Source: Enoplolaimus lenunculus
Taxonomy: Eukaryota > Nematoda > Enoplea > Enoplida > Thoracostomopsidae
Reading direction: 5' to 3'
NCBI GenBank assembly: GCA_030248215.1
Contig: JASANG010003810.1
Span: 1-64,000, forward strand
DNA: 64,000 bases
Shown here: one piece after another, positions 29,313-40,554 of the stretch
Layout: the number at the start of each line of letters is the position of its first letter
Position numbering within the stretch: the stretch's first letter is position 1
Notes under the pieces: model-generated
Told to the model about the DNA's origin: nothing
Seen by the model: only the letters and a program-made list of their open reading frames with translations
The model's database searches: none
Position numbers and translations under genes: made by a program

Positions 29313-32300
29313 ATGACAGATTTGAATCAGCAGAATGTAGCAGATATCGCGCTTTTATCAAAATTCGATAACGAAGGTAAGTCAATTCATGTATATACAC
29401 CTGGTATGTTTTGAAAAAATGCTGTATATGCGTATGAATTTTTGCAAAAATGTTATCTTAAAATGTGGCTGTTCAGTATGGGCCTTCCACGTATGTATGG
29501 TAATGCTGGCCAATGTTACTTTAAGGGGCATAACAGTAATTAAGCGTATTCCTAAGCCTAACCCTAAGCATAAGCGTTGTAAAAATGTGTCCCTCTAGAA
29601 TCTAAACCTACTGTTTTATAGACCCACCAGAAGCCTAGCGCCCCTTAAAGTAATATGGGCCGTAATGCTTATGGCCCGGAAAGGTGTGCAGTATTTCCGG
29701 GCGCTTCCAATAGAATAGCTTAAGCTTTACACTGATTTTTTGCTTAAGCCTAGGCTTAGCTATAAGGGTATCTCTACACTGAGGCTTGGGAATATGTTTA
29801 TTCTACTGGTGCTCCCTTCCAAGTAAAATTGGTCTTGCTTAGAGTGCTTCCTTCAAATATGGTACGACAGCCCTGTTAGGAATTTGACCCAAAACGTATG
29901 TAGATGCTTTGACATTTCAAACGATATCATTAAGACTTCTTAGGTATTGAAAGTGTATTATGTCCATGTATAGATTTGAAATACTGAATATTAATATTCC
30001 CCGAGAATACCGTGGTTATACCAGTCATGGTAATGGCATTCTGATATTGTGAACAATTATTATTATTATTATTATTATTTTGTAGTGATCGAAAAATGCT
30101 GCGAAGCTGCGATTCAATTTGCTGTGTCTGGTTTCAATGAAAAACTGATTAACAAAGCTGCATGTAAGCAAAGATCTCGGTATACGTATTGAATATGCAA
30201 ATTTTTTGCTTTTTGGCTGGGTGAACTACAACTTGGTTCAGGTCGAACGCTTCGAGAATCTTGGCTTTGTTCGTTGTTTGGGTCCATGTAAAATTGAGGG
30301 GCGGAACGTTTTTCTACGGGACTAGAAAAGAGTAAGCTTAAGCTTTAGACTAACTTTTTGCTTAGCTCAGGCCTAGTTTTAGGAATATGCTCATTCGTAT
30401 TAGGCTTTGGCTTAGGCTTAGGCCTTGCCTATAGTTATCAGCTGCGTCTGAAAAAAACTAATGGGGGTATGGTAATGTGCATCTTAAAAAATTTTATAAC
30501 GAGCTGAAAACATAAAGTGTAACGCAAATATGCGACTTTAGGTAACATTTATTAGCCAAAAATGTCACTAATGATTTTAGAAGGGAATATTGAAGTGAAA
30601 CTTGATGTAAGGGTATATAACGATTAACGGTATAAAAACATCCCAGGTTGAACCGGGACATGAAAAAATGGAGCAAAAAAGCCGCGTTCTAAATTAGTAA
30701 GGTGCGATGACGAGAATTTCAACTGAAACTTAAGTAATGTTCACAATTTGGCTTATCACTCAGCAACTAAGGTTTATCGTCGATTGTTAAACTTACTTTT
30801 TCGATCATTCAGCGATCAAAAAGTAGCACAGGTCCTGAACAAAATTTGGAAGTTAGAAAACTTATTAGCGTGAACCCCTGAACTTGAGAGAGTTAGGACT
30901 TTGTTGTAGAGACCTGTTTTATAAATAGATGGTATTAACTAAACGAACGAGACTTCTTAGCGTACGGACAACGTTTACTGTTTGGTGGGAGGGTATTCTG
31001 GTATATTAAAGCTATCGAGTTATTTGCTCGTTGAGCATTTTTGTTTCGAGTGATTGAATTAACCTGTCGTAGTGGGACTACATTTATTGAGCGAAGCTGG
31101 AACACACGTAAGCAATGAAGGTAATATGCAAATTAGTTATTAGCTATCTATTCATTTATGGGTTTCGGAGGTTTGTAAACCATTTTATTCAGATTCCTCG
31201 CACCCAAAAACCCTTCAGTCACCCTAATAATTATTGAAATAATTTAAAAAGTCCAAATTTTGTCTTGTCAATTAAGCTAATATCCAAATTAGCTATTAGC
31301 TAACTATTCGATTATCGGTTGTGAGGGTTTGTAGACAATTTATTCAGATTCCTTGCACACAATAACCTATTATTGCTGAAATTAGATTGCTTGTAACCCT
31401 AATAATTAGTGAAATATTGTAAAAAGTCCTAATTTAGGCTTAATTAATTATGTAAACTAGCCTGTAGCTAATAAACGGCTTAAAATTTTAAAACCCCAAT
31501 GCGAGGTTAACATTCCACGCTAATTGGCTTTTAAACAAAAAAGTTTTCGGTTCTGCAGTTCGGGACATTCTTTACGGACGGGCAGACAGACGGACGGACG
31601 GACATCCACCTTTCGACCCCAGAGTACAAAGCATAATGCTCAATAACAGTCATTCGGTCAGTTTAGCATTCATGATGCCGATAATGGTTAGTCTATTATA
31701 AACTTTTCAGCGTTGGTATATTTTTTAAAATGATGCGGTTGAAATTGTTGATGTTAATATCTATTTAGCCATAGTGCTGTTGTGATTTAATTCAATAATT
31801 ATTGAAAAAATATGTGAATGTTTCAGCAAAACTCGATGTGAGCTCGGAGAAGCTGGAAGCCTGTATTCGGGGTCTGATGTGTCTGCTACTTCACGCGGCG
31901 TCTATAAATGTGAGTTATTCGCTGGGTCTTAGAGATACCTGTGTGTATGAATGGTTGAGATTGAATTAAAAAATTTTCGATCCGAGTAGGATTTAAAATA
32001 ACATGTGGCCATACTTATATATGCGCTTTTTGATCCAGGTGCGGTAGGACAAATTGCGTGAGCGAAATAAATACGCAACGTGCAGCGTTTAGCATTCTGT
32101 GTATGCGCAGCACAAAACTTTCATACGGTGTGAGAATCCCCTCGAGCTCATGCGTCAAGCTGGTACACTGATTCGACCGGTGATAGTAAAAACAAACATC
32201 TTCCATTCAAATGTATTAGGCGTAGCGTCTTAGCTTGAAATTAGATCTCAGTAAAATTCATATGAGAAAAACGTGTATGTCGTAGCGCAAATGACTACGC

Positions 32301-33655
32301 GATGTATTCTGTTATGGTCAAAGTGTATACTGCATGTACGTGTGTATTTATAGAATGTTATCAATCGCTAATCAGTAATTATGTAACAAAATAATTGCTC
32401 TCTTGATGCACTTTTCTCTTAGACGATGCAACATAATCCGGGTAACGATTTGTCTTGCGACATATATACGCAAGTTTCAGTGTTCGTCTGCTGCTCTTGA
32501 AAAATGTTGCAATGAATTACACATTCCTTCAAACGTGGCTGCATTGGCGGTAGCGCAGTACGACGACAAACTTATCGATTTGCGTTCGGCGGCTGGAAAT
32601 GTTTGCCTGTTTCCTGACATGTACCACGATATTCAGTGGCGATTAGACGTACAGGTACTCGTTTTATCTTTGAATGAAGTATGACGTGAGAATTTGAGTT
32701 TAAAATCAAGAGCAATGACGTGTGGCACGCAGGGATTTTTAAGTACGACGCGCTGGATGCAAAAAATAAAAAGATCTTTGGGGCTAAAAATACCATTTTC
32801 TCATTTATGCATAAGATATATGGGCGACAATTCAATTTCGTTGTATATTATAACATGAATGCTTTGCTAGTCGTTTAAATGACTTAAGTGACTAGTCACT
32901 GTAGTTGATAAAAAAGATTGCAGATCACGTTCGTATTCTCAAGCGTGTGTAGTAAATTTTCGGGTAATGCACGACAAACAGGGTTGGACTTTACGCCGCC
33001 CTTCGTTACTGACATATATGCGGCATTGCAACTATCCGTTGAATTAAACGTTTATTTGTCTTGTAGCAATAGGTTGCGCAATAATGCAAGGTTATACTAA
33101 GGAAAGTACTTTCAAAACTTAAGTCTGCTCTAAAGTTTTGAAGTCAACGTTATTTGGTCCTATAGTCGTATGCACTATAATTAGGCATAATTGACATTAT
33201 GGACTCTAATTAGGGTTTGTGGACTCGTATGGTTTATGGACTATATTCGCTTACGGACTCTTATTAGGGTACGGACTCCTATTGATTGGGACTCAAAATG
33301 GAAGGAGACCCACTGGTATTCAAATCACTATAGTACTAGTTCGAGGAATTCGAGCTAGCTACATCTAGTTATGTAAAAACAAAAAATTTGCCACAACTGA
33401 ATAGAATGTTGTTTGTATTAATAAATGATTGCATTCTAGATTGCTAGTCGAGCATGCAGAAATACAACCATTCCTAAAGTGTTGCTAATACTTCATATTG
33501 GACAACAAACCGAAACTGCTACTAAAGAACGTTTTGTGCTGGAATCCGATCTCGCAACCATCAAACATTTGATTGAAGAATTTGAAACGGCGTTGAGAGA
33601 GTCGAGGTCAAGAAAATATCGGAGGTTGAACAAAAAGCGGCAGCCGAAAACTTGA
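29313..33655 (+). CDS. COMMD2: COMM domain-containing protein 2
   Basis: Exons 29313-29376, 30086-30163, 31827-31909, 32481-32654 and 33440-33655 total 615 nt (204 aa; human is 199), with all phases closing. The N-terminal helical part reads FDNEVIEKCCEAAIQF and KLDVSSEKLEACIRGL, like KLNVSSDTVQHGVEGL in human COMMD2. The COMM domain starts with the hallmark YHDIQWRLDVQ and continues IASRACRN ... KVLLILHI and SDLATIKHLIEEFETAL. The C-terminal tail is basic (RKYRRLNKKRQPKT). COMMD proteins form a hetero-oligomeric ring in the Commander complex that recycles endosomal cargo, and they touch cullin ligases. Introns are loaded with Family C and F elements. The start codon is the first in-frame Met after an in-frame AT-rich leader. 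No operon with TPP2 is suggested by the 2.8-kb gap. Confidence 0.93.
29508..29661. mobile_element. Family C telomere-hexamer element
   Basis: Left end GGCCAATGTTACTTTAAGGG, right end CCCCTTAAAGTAATATGGGCC. A perfect 8-bp duplication GTAATGCT lies at 29500-29507 and 29662-29669. Hexamer core CCTAAGCCTAACCCTAAGC. It lies in COMMD2 intron 1. Confidence 0.93.
29675..29825. mobile_element. Family C diverged copy
   Basis: Contains AGCTTAAGCTTTACACTG, AAGCCTAGGCTTAGC and GGGAATATGTTTATTCTACTGG, in the order found in other Family C copies. Ends are decayed. It lies immediately downstream of the 29508 copy. Confidence 0.65.
30283..30430. mobile_element. Family C copy, right end lost
   Basis: Starts GGGTCCATGTAAAATTGAGG with GGGACTAGAAAAGAGTAAGC, then TTAGGC hexamers to about 30430. 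The right inverted end is not visible. It lies in COMMD2 intron 2. Confidence 0.75.
31128..31450. repeat. Tandem duplication of about 165 bp
   Basis: Two adjacent diverged copies share ATTAGCTAT..ATTC, GGTTTGTA.ACCATTTTATTCAGATTCC, CACCCTAATAATTA.TGAAATA and AAAAAGTCC.AATTT at about 31130 and 31290. It lies in COMMD2 intron 2. A (GGAC/GGACGGACGG) run follows at about 31583-31602. Confidence 0.8.
32040..32275. mobile_element. Family F relative, decayed
   Basis: Shares GTGTATGCGCAGCACAAAACTTT, GAGAATCCCCTCGAGCTCATGCGTCAAGC-like text and AATTCATATGAGAAAAACGTG with the Family F copies at 29003 and 58379. The tRNA-like centre is strongly diverged. It lies in COMMD2 intron 3. Confidence 0.55.
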
Positions 33656-33782
33656 GTCATACGGTTGGTGTAAAATGCCTTTCAAAATCAGTTTCCGTTA
33701 TTTTAAGTATAAGTATATTCGTTTACCCTACCGGTGGTATTCGTCAGTTGGTATTAATATTTCGCACTGAATAATTTTGTTT

Positions 33783-33788
33783 AATAAA
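33783..33788 (+). promoter_or_regulatory. Candidate COMMD2 polyadenylation signal
   Basis: AATAAA lies 128 bases after the COMMD2 stop codon, before the first downstream transposon. It is the nearest canonical hexamer, but the motif is frequent in AT-rich DNA. Confidence 0.5.
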
Positions 33789-33879
33789 TTTCTCCTGTTT
33801 TTACTAAATTGAAAAGGTGGTGCAAGTAAACATATCAGGAGTTCTTTTACCGACAAAAAATATCTGGTTGGTTACGCAT

Positions 33880-34222
33880 CAGGGTGCAACTGGTGGTGAA
33901 CAATACCGGAACCGGAGGTCAACGAAACTTGCCGGAGACGGAGATGAGGTGAAAATAGGTAGTAAAATGATGGTTAATTAGTTAATGTAGTCAATATCTG
34001 CAATATGTTGTCAAGTTGTTTGATTTTACGCTAATTTTCTGCAAAATTATAGAAATTCTTTCCTGAAAATTGTGACAAAACTAAAAACAAAACGCGGTCA
34101 ACAGGTAAATTTTGTAAAATTATGTAAAATTTTACTACCGAGATTGCCGGAACCTCTGGCACAAATTCTACCGGAGCTGGAGCCCGATTTTCTGCCGGAG
34201 TCAGACCTCCGGTTGTACCCTG
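33880..34222. mobile_element. Family D hAT-like MITE, complete
   Basis: Left end CAGGGTGCAACTGGTGGTG, right end CAGACCTCCGGTTGTACCCTG. A perfect 8-bp target duplication TTACGCAT lies at 33872-33879 and 34223-34230, as hAT transposases produce. 343 bp, no coding capacity. Confidence 0.95.
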
Positions 34223-34472
34223 TTACGCATATACGAACCGCCATTGTGCACTAAAAATGTTCAGTTTTAAACCGGTTGACTTATGCAGAAACTGATTTAG
34301 TGTCGAGTTGCTAAAAAAGATCGGATTATCAGAAGCGGTTTGCATAGTCAGTTTCAGTACATTCAACCCATTTAAAACTGAAAGTTTTTAATGCATAATG
34401 GCAGTTTGCATTTTTCAAGTATTATTTCTAAAGCGACATGAATGCTGTTCACTTGGAAAATTAGTGGCTTAT

Positions 34473-34692
34473 CAGAGTACAATCGGAAGTGAAAACACCA
34501 AAACCGGAAATGACACGAAATTATTTGGTATTTCACAGTAAATTGTACTAAAACAAATAGCCAAAGCAACAAACGATGCAAGTTTTTTTGTAAAAAATTT
34601 CACTGCCAAAATTGCCAAAACCGCTAAAATTCTACCGGAGCCGGTAGTCGATTTTCTGCCGGATACGAAGGCAGACCTGGTTGCGCACCCTG
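34473..34692. mobile_element. Family D copy, internally shortened
   Basis: Left end CAGAGTACAATCGGAAGTG, right end GACCTGGTTGCGCACCCTG. Flanks TGGCTTAT (34465-34472) and TGGCCTAT (34693-34700) match at seven of eight bases. It is about 120 bp shorter than full copies, missing part of the AT-rich centre. Confidence 0.88.
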
Positions 34693-34782
34693 TGGCCTAT
34701 GTTTCGCGAAGCGTTTGTGTTTTGTATACTCTGGGTGCCAACGGTGGATATCCAACTGTACTTTTTGGTTTGAACAATAGGG

Positions 34783-35172
34783 CAGGGTACAACCGGACTT
34801 CTGCTTTTGGCTCGAGTTCCGATACAAAATCGGCCTCCGGCTCCGGTAGAATTCTTGTCGGAGGTTCCGGTAATTTCTGTAATAAAATATTGGGCCCAGG
34901 TTAAGGCTTAGGAACACATTCTTGCAACGCTTTAGGCTTAGGAGTACGCTTAAATCTACTGTTACGCCCCATAAAGTAGCATTGGCCAAATATTGCATAA
35001 TTTTGCAAAATTTATCTGTTAGGACGTTTCGTTTTTACTTTTGTCACGATTTTCAGGAAAGAAGTTTAAAATAGCGTAAAACCAAACAACTTAACAACAT
35101 ATTGCTGATATTGCCTAAAATTACCTAATTAACCATCATTTTACTCCGGTATTCTTCACCGGTTGCACCCTG
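34783..35172. mobile_element. Family D copy, reverse orientation, interrupted
   Basis: Left end CAGGGTACAACCGGACTTC, right end TTCACCGGTTGCACCCTG. The interior motifs run in the opposite order to the 33880 copy. A short Family C element (34893-34987) is inserted in it. The flanks CAATAGGG and GAATAGGG-like text suggest a decayed 8-bp duplication. Confidence 0.88.
34893..34987. mobile_element. Short Family C element nested in Family D
   Basis: GGCCCAGGTTAAGGCTTAGG ... AGTAGCATTGGCC, only 95 bp, lies between perfect 8-bp duplications AAATATTG (34885-34892, 34988-34995). It keeps TTTAGGCTTAGG hexamers and GTTACGCCCC near its right end. Confidence 0.93.
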
Positions 35173-35255
35173 AATAGGGTGTTTAACCTCGCATGTAGCA
35201 ACGGTGATTGTTCAGCTGGGGCATTATCTATATAAACGCTTGCTTGCGCTATTGG

Positions 35256-36374
35256 CAGAGTACAACCGGAAGTGAAAAATACCGGATTGGGAGGTCAACG
35301 GAACTTGCGGCAGCCGGAGGTTAACGGGACTTGTAGAAGGAGCCGGAGGTGAGGCGACATTAAGCAGTATGATGGTTAATTAGTTTTTCACCAATATCTG
35401 CAATATGTTGTTAACAGGGTGCAACCGGAGGTGAATAATACCGCAGCCGGAGGTCATCGAAACTTGCCGGAGCCGGAGGTGAGGCGACATTAGGTAGTAA
35501 AAATGATGGTTAATTAGTTTTTACGCTAATTTTCTGCGAAATTTCGGAAATTCTTTCCTGAAAATTGTGACAAAAACGAAACGCATTAAACAAATACATT
35601 TTGCAAAATTATGCAAAATTTTACTACCGAAATTGCTGGAAACTCGGGCAAAAATTCTGCCGGAGCCCAATTTATCTGCCGGAGAGACGTTAGGGGCATC
35701 GGGGATAAGAAATTTAAATAATATTGTTTAGAAATTGAGTCCATGTTGTCGCGGAACAGCAATATACCGGGAGCGCAATCATAATATGCACTCACGTTTT
35801 ACATATGCATAGCCAAATATATATAATTTAAAACATTTGTATCAGGTACAACCGGACGTCTGCCTCCGGGTTCGGCTCTGGCAAAAAATCGGCCTCCGGT
35901 TCCGGCTCCTGTAGAATTTTCGCTGGAGGTTCCGGCAATTTCGGTTGTAAAATTTCGCAAAATTTATCTGTTTAGCGCGTTTCGTTTTATTTTTGTCACA
36001 ATTTTAAGGAATAAATTTCCGGAATTTTGCAGAAAATTAGCTTGCCTCACCTCCGCAAGTTTCGTTGACCTCCGGCTCCGGTATTTTTCACCTCAGCGTT
36101 ACAGGTCAACGAAACTTGCCGGAACCGGAGATGAGGCCTAATTAGGTAGTAAAAACGATGGTTAATTAGCTAATTTTAGCCAATATCTGCAATATGTTGT
36201 TAAGGTGTTTGGTTCTACGCTAACTTTCAGCGAAATGTTGACAAAAGTATATTAAAACGAAATGAGCTAAACGGATAAATTTTGCAAAATCATGCAAAAT
36301 TTTAGTTCCAAAATTGACAGAACCTAGAACCTCCGGCAAAAAATTCTACCGGAGCCGGACCCCGGTTACCCTGA
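35256..36374. mobile_element. Cluster of broken Family D copies
   Basis: At least four partial copies follow one another: 35256-35414, 35415 to about 35690, about 35846-36095 in reverse, and 36103-36374. Each has CCGGAGCCGGAGG ends or the AATATCTGCAATATGTTGTTAA centre. The second copy begins exactly where the first stops, at GTTGTTAA, so it either inserted there or arose by template switching. Confidence 0.8.
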
Positions 36375-37209
36375 TACATATAACACTGACATTGTGGTGT
36401 AGTAGGGGCAGTTACTTTTCTCGGGGGTGGGGAGGTTGCAGCCCCCCAGTTTCCAGGGACGCTGAACAAATTAACTAGTGTGTCAGTAATGCATAGCTTA
36501 GTGTGGCCGTCCCAGTGCTCCGCTGTTTCAACTGTCCATGCCCCCCTTACCAAGTGTGCATCTGTTCTGCTTTCCCAACTGTGCCATCTGTCCCGCTACC
36601 CAAAGTGCGCCGCTGTTCCAACTGTCTGCACTATCCCAATTATATTTGTTGTGTATACTCCTGGTACTTTGCTGCCCCTTGACAATGGCGCTTTGCGTAA
36701 CATTGGCCAGCAATTGGAACACTTAAAATTATTAGTTCAACGCTCGTAATAGATGCCAAATATAGCATGAGTCAAGGTGTAACGGAATCGGATAGCAATC
36801 AAAATATCGGAAAATCATTACTGCAGTAAAGCTTCAGTTTTTTCTGTTATCAATTCAGGCATTCAAATATTCACCGAACCTTCTAAAACTTGAAAGAAAA
36901 AATAGCGGATGTACGGATTTTTTTAAGATTTTTAATAAATTTGCCAAATAGCAATGGCCAACTAAGCAGTGTAAAAAGCGAACACTATTACACTATAAAA
37001 TCTTGTTTACTTACAATCATGCAATAATTGCAGGGTGTAAACATAAAACAAAAATATCGAAAACAGACGACATCAAGTTAATATTAAGTAAAAACAAACC
37101 AACTGTATCTTGGTTGGTACCATATTCAACCATGTAGACTTATCCGTAAACTTGAACTTTGTTTATAGCAGGAACGAGTTTTTAATAAAGACCGCCTTTT
37201 TGCTTTTTA
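36375..37209. other. Unassigned intergenic sequence
   Basis: No repeat family or exon recognised. A C-rich patch (36540-36680) gives chance open frames on both strands without domain or splice support. Confidence 0.5.
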
Positions 37210-37217
37210 AATCAATG

Positions 37218-39947
37218 GGCTAATGTAAAGAACAGGGGCGGAACAGTATTATATAGCATATTCCTAAGCCTAAGCATAAGCGTAAGAATGAGCATATTCC
37301 TAAGCCTAAAAACCTAAGCCAAGCAAAAAAATTAGTCTTAAGCCTAAGCTTACTCTATTCGTGCACTCTAAAAATGCTGAGTCAGAACTTGTTTCAGAAA
37401 GAGAGTTAACAACACTGAGTCAAAAATTGACTCAGCAAAGAGTCAAAAATTTTGACTCGTTTATCTGAGTCAAAATACTGACTCAGTCTGAAAATCAGAA
37501 ATATGAGTCAAATAATCTGAGTCAAATTATTGTTTTCAATTTCAGACTCCCGTTTTGCAATACAAAACCTGAAAGAGTCTGACGTGCGGGCGACCATAAT
37601 ATCAAATGATACCAGTCATTAACGACTTGCACATGATATTTGTATAAAAGTAATAACCTATTGAATGAACTTTTGGAACATTAGCGCAACTACAAATATT
37701 TTCTTGCTGAGATTTATCAAAAAGAATGCTTAAAAACATATCGACAAATACTTTTCTGCATGTGCGTAGCCAGGATTATGGAGAATGCACACCAACTGTT
37801 TAATAGATCGGTCTCTTGTGTAAATTGTGTTACCTGTGTCTTGTGCAAACAAGGTTTTGTGTGTGTAGCCAGCTGTATTACCCTACAGTTATGATTAATA
37901 TTACATAACTTTTTCGATCCGTGAGAATCTGAAATCCTTTTTGTCTCCGACAAGTTTAATTACACATAGCATCTTCAACTGGAAACTATATACGTAAGCG
38001 TGCAATAACTTGCTTTTAACAAGATCTTGATATCTGCAGTTGGTGAAAGACGTGTTCATCTTATGTTACTATTTTAGGCGTTGGTCTTCAACATGTGGTT
38101 TTTATACACTAAGCCCAAGCGTAAGGCTTTCCCTTGAAGATTTTTGCAAGCCTACGTCTTAACCTTAAATGTGAGGGGAAGTGTAGGTACAAGAGCGCAA
38201 CCGTTGTGGATTGAAATTAACTTTTTAAGTAGATTATGATTTTTAGTTTCGAAATTATTCAGACTGTTGGCTTCTTTTGTCAAGCTTGAGAAATAGAGGT
38301 CGATTTAAAGTCTAGACCATAGGTTTTAAGTTTTGTCTTGGACATACACCCTACTCTAGCCTTTAGACGTTTTGCCTAGTCATAGGCTTGAAGCCTTTTC
38401 AGCATTAGCACTCGCCCTGAAACTTGAAGTAAAGCAAATATGCTTTCGAGCTTGGTTATATATGCCAAACTGGCTGAAATTCTTATCGGTTTCGTACTTT
38501 GTGTCCAACCAATTACAAAAAATACAGCATCTGTTTGCCCCTTTTTGATTGGTCTAGATAATTAGTCGTTGTTTTGTAGCCAATCAGATTGATCTTGTAT
38601 TGTATTAGTATTTTGTTGGTGTTGTATCAAAATAGCTAACGCGTTTTTCAAATTTGCGCGCCAAATCATAGTGCATTGTATTCGTTTATTGTAGTTTACT
38701 GTTCTGCACACGTTCGCTTTCTTTAGCTTGTTTATGAAAGTTTTTTTAACTCAAGATGTTGTTTTTTTTTGCAACGGCGAAGCTTCCAAAAGCCTCTCAC
38801 ATAATGATTCTATTCAAAAAATAGGTTTAAGATTACGGTTGGTCTCACATTAGGCTTAGGTTTACCCGTATGCTTTGGATTTCCCTTAGGCTTGTGCTTA
38901 GGCGTGAGTTTAGGCTTAGGCTTAAAAAACAATCAACAGTATAAACTTCATGACTATTCATACATCTCAGAGTATAAATAGGTGTAAAAAACCTGGAGAT
39001 CATCAAATTCAGGTGAACCTACCGCTAAGTTAGTACCACACCACTATTTGCACTCTTCTAAAGCTTTACATATTTAATATTTGTTTGTAACAGTCACACT
39101 GTGATATGTATATACAAACATTCTAGCACTAAAGCTTTCTGTCGTGGCTTTATTAACGGATACTGGAAATTCGTTTTGGGGGCCTGATAATAAGCGGGTG
39201 GTTTTTCAGTTATGCAGCAAAGGGCATTAGAATGCAATAACGTTCGAATGGCGCAGAGTTGGTTCTATTCGGCGTAACTACATTCTACTGTTTTTGTACT
39301 GTCTTCAAATACATTTTCTTACCTATAACTATAACTATTACTCGCTGTGTTCTCAGGGTGCGAAAACTAGATTTTATTAAGACTATCTTATAGAGCATAT
39401 ATAATAGGAATAAAAATATAGTAATTTCGTGAGTGGCTAATTATTGAAATATTCATTTATTCAGTGGTTCACTAATTAAAAAACCGCTTGACAGAAATAT
39501 TACTTATAAATTTATTAATTAATAGAGATATGTTATTAAAAGTGATTTTTTGGACTCAATTTTCGACTCAGCAAACTGAACTCAATCAGCAGTAACTCAG
39601 CATGAGTAAGTTATGTCTTGCGACATTTTAGAGTGTTAAGATCGAACGGGTTTCATTCTGAGTCATTTTTGACTCAGTTATATCCACAATTTGACTCAGG
39701 TTTGACTCAATATTTCAAATTTGACTCAGTTCTGTTTCATATTTGAATCACCATTGACTCAGTTATATTTTAATTTTGACTCAGCCTGTTTGACTCAATT
39801 TAACGAGTCACTTTGACTCACGCTGAGACAGGCTTTTTCTAACTCCACCTCTGAGTCAATTTTGACTCAGTGTGAGTCAAATTTGACTCAGCATTTTTAG
39901 AGTGTGTCCAACAGAAAAACGTGCCGCCTCTGACCTTTACATGGGCC
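37218..39947. mobile_element. Family C element split by a 2.5-kb insertion
   Basis: The left part (37218-37361) has GGCTAATGTAAAGAACAGGG, hexamers and CTTACTCTATTC. The right part (39907-39947) has CAACAGAAAAACGTGCCGCC and TTTACATGGGCC. A perfect 8-bp duplication AATCAATG lies at 37210-37217 and 39948-39955, 2.7 kb apart, proving that the two parts are one element. Confidence 0.93.
37364..39904. mobile_element. 2.5-kb GACTCA element nested in Family C
   Basis: Ends CACTCTAAAAATGCTGAGTC and GACTCAGCATTTTTAGAGTG are exact inverted complements, flanked by TG on both sides. About 180 bp (left) and 360 bp (right) inside the ends are clusters of GAGTCA/TGACTC words. The middle 2 kb (37560-39530) holds a diverged hexamer patch (38820-38935) but no transposase that I can recognise. 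Related to the Family B fold-backs. Confidence 0.88.
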
Positions 39948-40099
39948 AATCAATGGAATACTATACCCACATTCGCATTAGATAAAAATGTAAAAAGCTT
40001 GATGGACTACTTAATGGCAAATTTATTACGGCAATATCGGAATCTCCAGCGGTAGCTTAACGGATACGGGTTTTAACGGAAAATGATATCCGGTTTTAC

Positions 40100-40376
40100 C
40101 AGTGTGCAACCGGAGATAAAAAATTACCGAAGCCGGTAATCAACAAAATTTGCTGGAGCCAGAAATTAGCAAGTATCTGTAAGGTATTGTCAAATGTTTG
40201 TTTTTACACATTTTTACGAAATCTCGACATTTTTTCGTCAAAATTGTAACAAAGGCTAAAACAGAACGCACAAATGTAATTTTTTTTAAAATTCTGTAAT
40301 AATTCCCCACCGAAATTGTCAGAATTTCCGGCAGAAATTCGATTTTCTGCCGGAGCCGGACTTCCGTTTGTACCCT
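40100..40376. mobile_element. Family D MITE
   Basis: Left end CAGTGTGCAACCGGAGATA, right end GACTTCCGTTTGTACCCTG, with the family centre (TATCTGTAAGGTATTGTC, AAAATTGTAACAAA) between. It lies 180 bp beyond the USPL1 stop codon. Confidence 0.85.
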
Positions 40377-40489
40377 GTCAGTTACACCATGTTGAATTCT
40401 ACTATATCTCATGTTTCCATGAATTTTACAATCCGTCACATTTAGATATACGATTGCATCTATTTCTCATCCAATTCCAAGATTCATTG

Positions 40490-40495
40490 TTTATT
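40490..40495 (-). promoter_or_regulatory. Candidate USPL1 polyadenylation signal
   Basis: AATAAA on the minus strand, 60 bases after the USPL1 stop codon and before the Family D element. Confidence 0.6.
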
Positions 40496-40554
40496 CTAAA
40501 TTTCTGGTTACCTCCAAAACATTCCAAAACCTGTAAAGATACGAACCAGAGCGA

